Assembly (NCBI GenBank): GCA_003255025.1
Contig: QANY01008995.1
Coordinates: forward strand, 62,001 to 126,000
Reading direction: 5' to 3'
DNA length: 64,000 nt
Source of the DNA: Datisca glomerata
Lineage: Eukaryota > Streptophyta > Magnoliopsida > Cucurbitales > Datiscaceae
Below, in pieces: positions 1 to 11,329 of this stretch. The translations under genes were made by a program, and so were the position numbers. The notes under the pieces were generated by a model, which was not told the origin of the DNA, made no database searches, and saw only the letters and a program-made list of their open reading frames with translations. Within the stretch, counting starts at the first letter, position 1; the number at the start of each line of letters is the position of its first letter.

Positions 1-1129
1 TTACTTGTCAAATTAATTTTTATTCTGGAACAAGTACGTAATTATGAAATATTTATGTATGATTAATTAAATAAAACTTATGGAATTATTTATATATAAA
101 TTTCAGAAATTACATATATATAATTATATCGATTAATTTTTTTAATTATCGATAAGTGAGACAGAATATCTAATTTATGAAATTAGATAATTATAAATTA
201 TTATTAGATAAGAATTTGAATCAACTATATTGATTATTTCTGAAATAACAGATAGGTTAGTTGATAAGGATAATCATATATGTTAATTTTGAATCAACTG
301 AAATTTAGATATTTATCTGATTATAATAAATATTTAATTCGCAGTAATTAACACATGTCAATCATTGATTGACAAGAACTACTGTAGTGCCACGCGGAAC
401 TACAGTAGTGTCGTGACATACAGCGTCGTGAGGCACTGTGATAACTCACGGCAATTGTAGTACTGTGTGGCAACTTGTGCACAAATTGTAGCGGATCCCA
501 GTGCAATAGTAATTTTGAAACTAAATATTAATTTCAGTTTATCCCTAATATACTGATATACCATTATCTAAAAAATATACTGATATTATTCTATAGGCTT
601 CAGTGTGCTAAGAACACAATTGCTATCAAGGTGAATTTTCACTGTGATTAAAGTGTTAAGAAAAAAGTTCTGTGAGAATAATCATCGTATTCTCTCATAT
701 TATTGTCTCATTGAATTAATCTTTCTCACTAAATCTTTAGATCTCATGTGATGAGTACATTTAGAGACAAAAAAAGTATATTTAAATTATTTTACGTGCC
801 CACACATGTCCTAGTGCGTTTGAGGATTGACTTGGAAGATCTTGATGTGGATCTCGAAGTCCATTGTTGGTGGGAACGGAGGATCGTTGGTTTGCGAGGA
901 CGCTTGATATAGACTACAAGAGGTATATGATTCATATCCATGTATGTCTTAGATTTAATATATAAATATATAATGGATCCCGATTGAAATGAGTTTTCAA
1001 TAAAAGTTTTTATTTTGGAAACTGTTGCGTCGCACTTGTTTTCGTTTTATAAAAAAAATGTACGATTCATCTTGTATAAATTTTTAAAGCCATCACGCCT
1101 CCGTTGCACATGCGCCTCATTTTCTAACA
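1..1129 (+). repeat. LTR-like repeat family, copy 1 (3' part)
   Basis: This is the 3' portion of a ~2.1-kb repeat that recurs at 2823-4997 (inverted), 35363-~37590 (same strand) and ~59400-59690 (inverted fragment). Shared landmarks in order are the 'tattctggaacaagta' stretch at ~30, the block rich in 'ccacgtggcac/actacagtagtg' motifs at 380-480, the 'cccacacatgtcctagtgcg' stretch at ~800, and the 'cgcctccgttgc' end near 1100. The copy appears to end at ctaaca near 1129. The window edge cuts its 5' part. No coding capacity. Probably a solo LTR or the LTR of a large element. Confidence 0.65.
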
Positions 1130-2822
1130 CATAATTCAATATAATTGAAATAAATATCAAGAAATTTGGAAAGTAAAGGTGATGCATGAATGCACATATC
1201 ATACACATAAACTTAACAATTATTAATACACGATAAGACAACCTAACAATTAATGTGCCACCTTAGGGTCAGCCAGATTAATTTTAAACTATCTATGAGA
1301 TATTCTCATCCTTATTTATGAAAACTTAAAATATCTCATATTTTCTCTTTTAATGATAAGTTATCGCTTATTTAGTCAAGTTACAATTATCCATTCAAAG
1401 CTTAATTATGACTTTGTGAGTGTAACTCATTATTTCAAATTCCATGACTCGATTTAAAATATGCCGCCTTAGGGTCGGTCAAGTCTAAACTACATCACTA
1501 GTCCTATCTTCTTAAGAAATTCAACCTTGATATTGATACAATTCAAAACCTTCTTTAGAGGGATGAAAACAAAACCATCTCGAGGTCCTTTCTCTATCTA
1601 ATGGTGTTTTACTAATAATGGAGATAATAGATGACATTGACATGTCAACATTCTCCCACTTACTATTTTATAATTGATGTGTTTCTATTTTAACTAATTA
1701 ATTGATTCAAAATTAATTACTAGTTAAAATACCCTATGAATGTCAAATTAATTATTAATGCAAACTTATTAGTCTAAGTTCATTTAACTTTCTAAAGTGC
1801 TTAAGTAAAAAATAGGTGAACTTATAATAACTAGTTAATTACATTCATCAAATTTAAATATAATAAATTCGGTTATTCTAAAGGTTACTAAGGCCTTTAA
1901 TATGGTGTGATTACTAAGTTTAATTAATTAAATTTTAGCACTTTACATGCAATTGATTTCTCAAAGTATTTCAAATAAATAAATTAAGAGAGTCATAATC
2001 AATCATGTTTCTACTGATGAGATACATAATTGAATAAAACCGTGTGGGGTTTCATGTAAGGCATGCGATCTACTAATGCATGGCTATGTTATAAATCAAA
2101 TTTTAATATAATCATGTTTCTTGAAGTTCATTTTGTAATTATTTCTATTTTTAAAGATTGTAATTTAGAAATATGCAATAGTCATTCGGTTCATCATTTT
2201 TTTATTTTATACCCAAATAATTAATTAATTTTAATTTTCAAAAATTAAAGCGGATAACTATCCTTTTAAAATTTCAAAATTTAAAATTCAAAAGTTAAAA
2301 CTTAAAAGACAAATCATATGATTAAGGCTTTTGCGAAGTATCGTAGGGATAGGGCAACACAGTGTTAGGGTTTATGCGAAACATATTCTAGCAATCACAA
2401 CGATTGCCGCCGGCAGTGGTAGTGGGACACCTTCACCGCCGCAGGAAGTTGCCCATCCACCACCGGCGGTGCGACCACCGGCATACCTCACGGCACTACC
2501 ACATTGATTTGTCTTTTATTCTCCTCGTTCGTCTTGTGCGTTCTTCATCTTCTCGCGTTTGAAATTTTTTCTACAAAATATTGAAAATAAAAATTACAAA
2601 AATTCATGTGCCCTAAAACGGCTTACATAAGATATAAGGAAAATAAAGAACAAAACCTAAACCCAAAGCTCACCATATAACTAACGACTCATCACTAAAC
2701 CATTCATTCAAAAAATATAACCATCCATTCAATCAAACATATAAAAATATATAATGAATAATGTAAGAACACCCGCATAGTATTTAATGTATACATATAT
2801 AAAGACAGTCTCTGATATTAAT
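1130..2822. other. Intergenic, AT-rich, no gene recognised
   Basis: I see no coding region. A short GC-rich patch at ~2400-2510 (several gccgcc/ccaccgg motifs) stands out from the AT-rich background but has no supported frame. Immediately inside the neighbouring inverted LTR copy, RC of ~2808-2822 reads ATTAATATCAGAGAC, which partly resembles the initiator-tRNA-Met primer site TGGTATCAGAGC. This stretch may therefore be the decayed internal part of that element. Confidence 0.4.
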
Positions 2823-4997
2823 TGTTGGAATCGGCGGCGTCACCTGGTGGAGGCGTGGTGGATTTAAAAAGTAAATTAAAACTTTATCGATTGAAAACAA
2901 AAACAATTGCGACGCCCCGGTTTCTAAAAAAAACTTTTAAACGAAAAACCCTTTTTTTTCATCGGATCCATTATATATCTATAAATTAAATCAAAGACAC
3001 ACAAAGATAATAGTTATACCTTTTGTAGTGTTATCAAGCACCCTTGCAAAAAACGAACTTGTAATCTCACGAACAACTTTTATTGCAAGATCCACACCAA
3101 GATCTTCCAAGCCAATCCCCAAACACACTAGGATGCGTGTGGGTTGGGGCACATAGAATAAATCAAAGAAATGTTTCTGTCTCTAGATATACTCAACACA
3201 TGAGATTTAGAGATTTTGGAGAAGGACTATTTGAGACAGAACTCTGAGTGAGAATAGTAAAACTCACAGAGCTTCGATTAACAATCAATTGAGCATATTG
3301 TTCACTTAGCTTAGGATAGCTTGTGATTGCTCTCTAAGGCCAATAGAACATTATCAATATGTATCTTCTAGGTCAAAGGTCCATTTTTATTTTGGATGTA
3401 AATAATAAATTACTTATTTAATGTATCATTACAGTGAGACCCTCTATAGTGTGCCGTGTGGATCATGAATACCTCACGACACTGCTGATTCACAGCACCA
3501 CTGTAGTGTCATTTGGTACTACAGTGTATCACGTGATACTACAATAACTCATGTCAATCTTTGATTCAAAAATCAGAGACTGACATGTAGCAGTCTAATA
3601 TGCCATGTAGTAATTATCATATAATTTATTATTTATATTAATAAGATGAATATCTAGATATTAATCTATTTACAAACTTATTTGATCTCCCAATCAAGTA
3701 TCTTATCTGTTAGTCAACAGATTAGATAAACCAAATCAAATCATTATCTCATAATGATTTAATATTATTTAATTTTATAAATAAAATATTTTGTCTTACT
3801 AGTCGATCAATATTAAATTAATCAATATTATTAATTATTTGTAATTTCTAAAAATTACAATAAATAATATTATTAATTAATTCTTAATTAATTAATATCA
3901 CACAATTGTCTCATGATTATATAATTGCCCCATAAATTTAATTCTTTGTGAAAGCTTGTCCTTTTCGTATGTTCAGAAATATTCACACTCTAGACTGTGT
4001 AGTACAAAGTTTACTCAGGGACAATTGACCCATAATTCTAAGCTCCGATAAGTCAAACTATTAATTAAACTTTTTAATTAAATAATATTATTTGTTAATT
4101 TCATTATTACTCCACTATAAATATGAAATTTCACTATTAGAAGTTACAATATATGTTTACAGAGTATTCTTAATTAGTCCATTGATATAATCACTCCATA
4201 TAGTTCTATCTCCCCAATTATTGGTTCGTAAATTAGAGCTAGTCAGAAATGTCATTTTACCCTTCTAATTACCTATTTATCCTTAAGTTCCATGAATTCA
4301 CTAGTGAACAACCAATTTATAATCGTATTATAAAATTGAGCTCAATAACCATTCAGGCCTATAATTAACACTTAAAAAAAACCAATATACGATCCATTAG
4401 GAAAGCTTGGATTACAAATCTCAAAAAATCATGTTCCCAGCCATTCATATCCCTGAATCTCCAAAATAAAAGTCACTAGTCTGTTTTACGAACAAACTTT
4501 AACGAGTGAATCAAAAAATCCAATAGATATGCGTAGGAGTTCATAACAACTAAAGATTCAGACTGATCTACATATGATCATCATTTTTCATGTGTATTCA
4601 ATATTTATGATAAATAGTAAGTTAATAAAGATATTAATCTACATCGGTCGTGTCTTATATAATTTAATTATATAAAGTACTTTCACTAACATATTTATCT
4701 ACATCAGTGATCCAGATCTAGATCACATGCATTCATAATGCTTAGTGAACCGTACTAACAACCATTCATTAAAAATTTCATACTTTAATATGTTGCGAAC
4801 TATTTTTTATTATCTATGATCTTAATTCTCTCATACTTATACAAAATCATAGTCTCATTAATGAATATAGAATTTTTAGATATTTATTTATAAATTATTT
4901 AATAATAATTAAAACTAACAATTATAAAAAAATGTAATTTCATTAATTTCATATGAAAATTATCTAAACACATACTTTGAGGGCACTATGCCCAACA
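2823..4997 (-). repeat. LTR-like repeat family, copy 2 (full length)
   Basis: On the - strand this 2175-bp copy starts TGTTGGGCATAGTGCCCTCA and ends ATTCCAACA, giving the TG...CA ends and short terminal inverted repeat (TGTTGG/CCAACA) expected of an LTR. It aligns along its length with copy 3 (35363-~37590), including the block of 'actacagt/ccacgtggcac' motifs and the 'cacacgtcctagtgcg' region. The flanks (ttaat left, gttac right) do not match, so the insertion is either old or not a simple solo LTR. On the right it abuts a copia gag-protease relic that it interrupts. Confidence 0.7.
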
Positions 4998-5815
4998 GTT
5001 ACAACCAATATCAGATAACCAGACCTTAGATTCTAAAGTTGTAGGTTGAGAAGACAACGTTGCCATGGTAGCCAAGGTTGATGGATGATTTTTACCTTGA
5101 TAAGAGAAATTCATGCGGCGGTAATAGTCCACTGTAGAGTTCCTAGGTTCTTGACAATCTGGCACTGTATTCTTGAATATTGAGAGTTGTTAGATTAATC
5201 TTGCAAGTGTTGAACACCTCCTTAGAAAGACGGTTGAGAGGATTGATAGGGTGCTGGGCCAAGAATAGAAGAGGAGGATTGACCATAAAAAGAGTTGAAA
5301 GAAGATCTCCAACGTCCTGAGTTGAAACGTCTGAATTAAAACGACAAGAACCCCTATAAGATCTGAAATTTCTACCACGATTTATGCCTCTGAAGGAATT
5401 CAGATTCTGACAGTCATTAGAGCAGTCGTTTGAACAAGACTTTCTTGCTTCCTATGTTGAGACTCAAGAAATTTTTCCTTTGATCGTAATAGAACATGGA
5501 GTTCTACAAGACTTATTGGCTCAGCACAAGTTCAAATGGAAGTCTTGACCATGTTGCAACCACTTGGTAAGCCATTAAGTGTGAAAATTAAAATGTCTTC
5601 ATCTTCAAGATGAACAGAAACAGCCGCGAGGATATCATTCATCTCTTTGTTTGCTGAATGTATGAATGGATACTTTCACTGCTCTCTTTTGGAGTTAGAG
5701 AATGTTTGAGCGGGATTGACAACCAACAACATAGGAGAAGGCCATGGGAGACATGGTAGCATTGATTAAGGTAATGAGGGCTTGATCTTGGGCGTTCCAG
5801 TGGGTAAATTGAGGG
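4998..5815 (-). pseudogene. Ty1/copia gag relic, truncated by LTR copy 2
   Basis: Read on the - strand, scattered frames carry copia gag features. Around 5790-5715 is 'ALITLINATMSPMAFSYVVG', around 5640-5540 'ILAAVSVHLEDEDILIFTLN' followed by GLPSG, and next to 4998 'VWLSDIGCN', which resembles the start of the copia protease (WLxDTGA). Several frame changes and stops separate these pieces. The frame is cut exactly where the inverted LTR begins (4997), and no protease or later pol sequence continues on the other side. It is a dead fragment. Family assignment rests on motif recall, not a search. Confidence 0.55.
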
Positions 5816-6434
5816 TTAATGGTGTTTGTGGTCTCTTTTTATTTCTTGTCTCGTCTTTCACATCTCCTAAACCGTCAGTTCGAAAGGTCACATTCCCATT
5901 ATCTTCAGTCTTTGATTGCCCTGTTCTAACAAACCGTTCTTCACTCCCATTTGAAATCCGCCACTTATATATAAGGTTTCCTTCCCCATTTTCTTCCTTC
6001 ACTTTTCCATTTTCTATCTTGTATGTTCTTGTTGTCGTCCTCCTTATTTCTTCTTCGTTTTTTTTTCTTTGATTATGGAGAATGGAATATTCCCGTACCC
6101 TTAGTAAGAAACTCAGAGTAGTTCAACCTATTTATGGCCCGTTACTGAGAATCTTTTCCTTCTGACATTTTATGCGCGTTAGGAGGGAGTGAATCCATAG
6201 GCATTCTATGTCATCCCCTTTACCAAATCACTCTTAGCCCTATTCTCATAGCCTTAGGACTTGAGCTTCCATTTTCTCCATTTTCCCCAGTTCTTTGATC
6301 CCTTCTTGAGTAGATTTTTCTCCTCTGCATTTCTGAATCTTTTCCTTTTTAGACTCCCTTCTATTTTCTTTTCCTTTCAGAACTTCCTTCCTTTTTAGTT
6401 TCATTTGGAGGGTAGTGCTGCAGACACCATTCTT
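5816..6434. other. No gene recognised
   Basis: Pyrimidine-rich on the + strand (long runs of tttcc/ttctt at 5960-6070 and 6260-6400). Open frames here are short and low-complexity, and none resembles a known family. It lies between the copia relic and the tandem repeats at the end of a gypsy relic, and is probably decayed transposon sequence. Confidence 0.4.
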
Positions 6435-6629
6435 CATGAACTTAAGCTCTCAGTGAGCTCAGGAGCCCATTTCGATTTCATTTAGAAAGTAAAATCTTTC
6501 ATGGACATACGCTCTTGGCGAGCTCAGGGGCTCGTTTCTATTTCCTTTAGAAAGCATAAGCTTTCATGGACATAAGCTCTTGGTGAGCTCAGAGGCCCAT
6601 TTTCATTTTTCAAAGAGATAAGGAACACC
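6435..6629 (-). repeat. 65-bp tandem repeat, three units
   Basis: Three diverged units start at 6435, 6500 and 6565. Each begins catgaactta/catggacata, contains gctct(c/t)(a/g)g(t/c)gagctcagg and ends in a (t)ttagaaag(c/t)a(a/t)aa-like segment. They lie just beyond the integrase end of a gypsy relic (6640-7850). A similar array occupies the same place in the larger gypsy element at 38913-39130. Confidence 0.7.
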
Positions 6630-6639
6630 AGAATTTGTA

Positions 6640-7850
6640 CGTGGAAAACCTTTAACGAGAAAAAACCACAGGTATAAATGTTTTTAATATTTAAAGATAA
6701 TTACACATAATATTTGCATAAATGTAGAGCATTCCAAGGTTTGGGAAAGTCATGCCCCTCATTCGTCATTAGGTAATAAGATCCATCCTTATCATAGAGG
6801 CTTCTTTTTTCACCTCCAGAAAGTCCATACTTTCAGCATCTATTTAATGTTGGTAACTTTGTTCATTTCTGATCTTACAAAGAGACATCCAATTTCCACT
6901 GGTGTGACAGCTTCTGCGCCGAATGTTAAAGCGAACAACGTTTCTCCTGTCGAATCTCGCGGTGTTGTGCAGTATGCCCAAAGAACTAATGATAACTCTT
7001 CAACCCACATCCCTTTGGTAGCTTCTAGTCATTTTTTAGATTTTCCAATTTTAATCAATTTGACCTTTTTGCCTGCCCGTTGCCCTGTGGGTAGTACATA
7101 GTTGATAGTCTATTCTTTATCGGAAAATCATCGTAAAAACTTTTCACTGAGCTTCCAGTGAACTAAAGCCCATTATCTGAAATAAGTACTTTTTAGGTAT
7201 CCCATACTTGCACGTAATATTTTTCCATAAGAACCGCCTTACCTCTTCTTCTTGCACTCTTGCTAATGCTTCTGATTCTATCCACCTTGTAAAGTAGTCA
7301 GCTACCACTAGTAAGAATTTTTCTGAGCAGGAGACATTGGCAGTGGGCCGACTACATCAATTCCCCATTGTAAAAACGGTCATGGGTCAGCAATGCTCCG
7401 GGAGCCATTTTTGGAATGGGAGAGTGTCGTTCGCATTTGTCGCACTTCTTCACAAAGGACTTTGCTTCCTCTTGCATTTTTGACCAGTAGTACCCTTCGT
7501 TCAGTAACTTGTTGGCTAGAGTCCTCCCACTGAAGTGATTCCCAAAGATTCCTTCATATACTTTGGTCATTACGTATCGACCGTCCATTAGGGAAAGAAA
7601 TTTAAGGTATGGACCCGAGAATGATCTTATATACAGCTCCCCTTGATAATGGTGTACATATCACTCTGCTGTCATTGTAAGTAAATTCTGCAATGAAGTC
7701 TGCCAGGACTTGAGCTTTTATGATGGTATGAGGAGCATACCTGAAGTCATATGCCCCAAGATCTATTTCCCGCTTTGCAAGTCTGCCAGATATCTCAGGC
7801 AATTGTAGTACACTCTTAATTGGAAATTCCGTAATCACATTTACACTCGT
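6640..7850 (-). pseudogene. Ty3/gypsy (Tat-type) RNase H-integrase relic
   Basis: From high to low coordinates the - strand encodes an RNase H tail (7838-7602, with 'RYAPHTIIKAQVLADFIAEF', typical of the second RNase H in Tat-lineage elements), an integrase zinc-binding region (7588-7352, 'YEGIFGNHFSGRTLANKL' followed by CDKC), and an integrase C-terminal part near 7030-6870 ('LWAYCTTPRDSTGETLFA', 'EAVTPVEIG'). Frames are broken between these blocks, and gag, protease and reverse transcriptase are absent, so it is a truncated dead copy. The segment just downstream ('acgtggaaaacctttaacg', ~6640) is shared with the element at 33034-50618, so the two are relatives. Confidence 0.8.
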
Positions 7851-9539
7851 TCTTTATATTTAACTTTGTAGAGTGAATAAGCTCCCACTGATGATCTGAT
7901 GGATCTTGTACAATAGATTGTTGCTTTTCACATGAAGGTATGACTTTAGCACTATCATACATCAAGGGTGCAAACTATTTTAACTATCTTCTTTGATTGG
8001 AGTCAAAATAGTTAAATGTGTATTCGTGATTTCTCTGATATATGTAATTATATTATAGCATAATGTTGAACCTGAAGTTGTTGATCTTTTAATGGAGGTA
8101 AGGTACACGTACAAGTTGTTGATCTTTTAAGCAATAAAGTATATGGTTGACATGATATACTTTATCGCCCATTTTCTCTTTTTGTTACTTTTTTGGATGA
8201 TGGCTTTGGACTTTGTTAGGTGCTCTAATGCTCCTTCTTTTTATGTTATACTGGTACTCTATAGTTTAAACTTTATTTTTCTGACTTGTAATTTCATGTA
8301 GATTCTGGTGTGAAATTTTATGCCTTTGAATCTCCCTTTTGGTGTGCATGTTTGAATCTCCACGTGACTATCCCATATTTTTCACTTGTATTTATTTGCT
8401 TGTGCATGAGATGTATCATGTCTCTTATCGCATGTGCATGTAAATAAGGTCGTGCCCCAAGTTATATTTACATGTGAGTATTAAGCGTGAATGGAAAAAT
8501 CTTTTAGAAAACAAACAGTTATATCATGTCTCAGTATCCACATAATAGTTGCCCCATCATTAACAGTAAAATCTTTTAGAAAATAAACAATCTGGACTTG
8601 TATATTTACACTGGTAACTTCACAAAAAATTATATCTTGAAGTTAGTCTTATGCGTAATAGGTCATGACCGACTTCCAATTGATAGGGTCCATTGTCTTT
8701 CTTTCATCAAGTGTAGCTAAATGATAGTATCTTCTTTTGTATGCTTCATGAACAACAAAAAGATCATTCCCATTGAGGTGAAAACTTGGATGGTGCCGAT
8801 ATGCTTCTTCTCACATGGTTCGCAGCCTATAAAACGTCTCCCTTAGTAAATATTCTTGCCTTGACTACTCTCGAGTAAGTGCTTAGTAACAAAAAGAGGT
8901 AACTTAACTTTCTACTTGCATAACCTAGTGATAGACAACCATATCCCAATCTATATGGTATATGACGTAGTATTACAACCAGCACCTATTTTACCAGCTG
9001 GGCTTTTGGTTTATGAATTATTCATTGCATATGGTGTTGGACAAATTGCATTTAGGGTGTATTAATATTTTATTTTTCCTGTCTTTTCTTGTCAATGACA
9101 TCTGTGCATGTTTACAAGTGAAAGTTTGCTTTCTTTCAGATACATGGGTACAATATTTGGAATAAGTGATATGGATCATGTTCGTTGGCCAAATTCTCAT
9201 TGGCGTTCTGTCATGGTAATTGAGCTAATTTTGTATAGTATATTATTATTATAGGACATGTTCCCAATTTTCCACACTTTTGGATCAAAAAATTTAGATC
9301 TTGCAGTCATTGTGGAAAATACTATGATAACTGTACAATGTATAAGAAACCCAAATTTTGAAAAAAGATATAATAAGAAACCCAAATTTTGTTGGCATTT
9401 TAAGATTTATGTTTTCTGTTGTCCAAAAGTTATGTTGCTTGTATGTTGAGTTAATTATTTACTTTATTCCAGGAAAATGAGGAGAGACTATAAAAATGTT
9501 ATGGAAAAGCGATTTGTTTCCTTTTCATGACATTTTTTT
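7851..9539. other. Intergenic, no gene recognised
   Basis: I see no supported coding region. Open frames at 9018-9449 on both strands are short, mutually overlapping and low-complexity. The stretch begins where the gypsy relic breaks off. Confidence 0.4.
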
Positions 9540-9815
9540 TCAAAACAACTAGCTCTTTGATGACGGGCATTCCCCGTCATTAAAGGCCTTTTTATGGCAC
9601 CTTTAATGACGGGGAGACGGAGATTTCCCGTCATCTAATATTACTTTAGATGACGGGGATTCCCCGTCACTAAAGGTGAAAAACTAAGATTTTTGTAATG
9701 ACGAGAAATGCAAAGATAACTCTCTGATAGATGACAGTTGGTCGACCATCATTATAAGGTTTTAATGATGGTTTTTCACCATCATCTAAGGCCAAAATTG
9801 TAGTAATGGGGAGAA
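9540..9815. mobile_element. Palindrome-rich MITE or CACTA-end-like block
   Basis: Short inverted motifs of the form gatgacgggg...ttccccgtcat recur at about 9558-9585, 9605-9640 and 9650-9675. A second, related set (gatgg...ccatcat) lies at 9738-9795, and the block ends near 'ttgtagtaatgg'. Dense alternating direct and inverted copies of a ~12-bp motif are typical of the subterminal regions of CACTA transposons and of MITEs derived from them. I could not find both ends or a target duplication. Confidence 0.45.
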
Positions 9816-11329
9816 AATTTTGATTCTCTTACCCATTCCTCTTACGGCTTATAGCATTGACAAAATAAAAGAGAATCAAAACACAAGACGAATGTAAGAA
9901 CACAAATTTTTTACAAAACATATGTCAATATACGACCAAGATCAGTATCAAAGAGTGACTCTATGTATGGTTAAGTATAATTCATTCTTGCGAATTAACT
10001 TGTAATGGGTAGGCATTCAAGTGCTTATTGTAGGATTGATATGACTCCTCTTTATTGAAAAAAAGGTTTAAAAGAGAGATTTTGAAATTCGATATCAAAT
10101 TGCTTGAAAAATAAAAAATTGATAGAATAAACGATCAAGCAATAAATAATAATTACGTAATTAAATATTATGCGGAAGCTTAAATGCATATAAAATAATA
10201 ATGATGCGGGATAAACGTGTAAGTAAGTTAATGCGAAAAGTGACGTGCACATAAATGTAAAGAGAGTGAGAGAGTGAGAGAATTGATATAGAGTACTTTT
10301 ACGTGGTTAAGAAAAATCTATCCATACGTCCACGCTCCAATGGTCACTCCTTGAAGATTTTTTCCAAACGATCTTCTTAAAGGTGAAGAGTAAACCTTTA
10401 CAAATCCTATAGACTTATGATGCCAATCAAATCTTGATACTGCAGCTTGGTCGGGATCTTTAAATCTCTTATAAAATTTCTCACTCTCTCAAAGAGTAGA
10501 TCTCTTAGTTTTTCGCTCATAATTTTAATAGCGTCACTCTAGAAAATATCTCAATTTGTCACTCAAAATATAAACGTCTCAAATAATAAAACACTACAGA
10601 ACGTCATCAGAGAGAAGTAGAGAGAAGTGGAGAGGTGTTTAGGAATGAGAACGTCGTGGGGTATATATAGTGTTGAAAATCATTATTGAAACCGGTCGGA
10701 CCGATTGGAGAACCGGTTGGACATGTCGTCAATTAAGGAGGTTTTCCTTTTTGACAAACTAATCGGATTGGACCCTAAAATTGGATTGGACCCTAAAATT
10801 GAGCCGGTAACCAGGGCTTGATATTTATACAATTCTATTTGGTTCGGTCTTCTATGGTCTAGTTCATGAGCGGTTCGGTCTGGTTCTGAATTCCTTGATT
10901 CATTATGAGTTCAGACAATTTTGATTTAGGCCATTTTGAGTTTGTTTGATATGCTTCGTGCCCTTCGTAATATGCTGCACGTATATCATAATTTACGGTT
11001 TTGATTGCCCATTTTTCATAAACACTTAAGATTGAGTGTTTTCGACCTTGTTTTTACATTATTTAGAACCTACACATAAAATATTAGTTCACGTATTATT
11101 TGTCATAATCAAAATTATCATCTTAACTAGGGTCAATACTTATTAAATGTACACTTAATTAAAATATTAGTTCACGTATTATTTGTCATAATTAAAAGTA
11201 TCACTTTAACTAGGGTCAACACTTATTGAATCTAAAATGTTGTGATTTAACTGAAACGTTACGATTGGAATGGAAGAATAGCAATGTGAAGTAAATAAAC
11301 ATGATATAAAATGTTAAGGAAACTTATAC
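9816..11329. other. Intergenic with small repeats
   Basis: No gene recognised. Contents are a gagagtgagagag patch (10262-10280), two ~17-bp units of 'attggattggaccctaaaa' at ~10768-10802 within a ccggt/cggacc-rich patch (10685-10860), and a two-copy 83-bp repeat listed separately. It may be an old LTR or other repeat that I do not recognise. Confidence 0.35.
11077..11242. repeat. 83-bp direct duplication
   Basis: Two adjacent copies begin at ~11077 and ~11160 with 'taaaatattagttcacgtat', continue through 'tatttgtcataat', and each ends in 'aactagggtcaa(t/c)acttatt'. They differ at a handful of bases. Function unknown. Confidence 0.75.

Noticed and set aside
1047..1241. 64-codon - strand frame
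   Set aside because: It spans the end of LTR copy 1 and AT-rich flank; low-complexity Ile/Phe/Leu composition, no family.
5782..6072. 96-codon + strand frame with a hydrophobic tail
   Set aside because: It overlaps the copia gag relic on the opposite strand, and its Phe/Ser-rich end comes from a pyrimidine tract.
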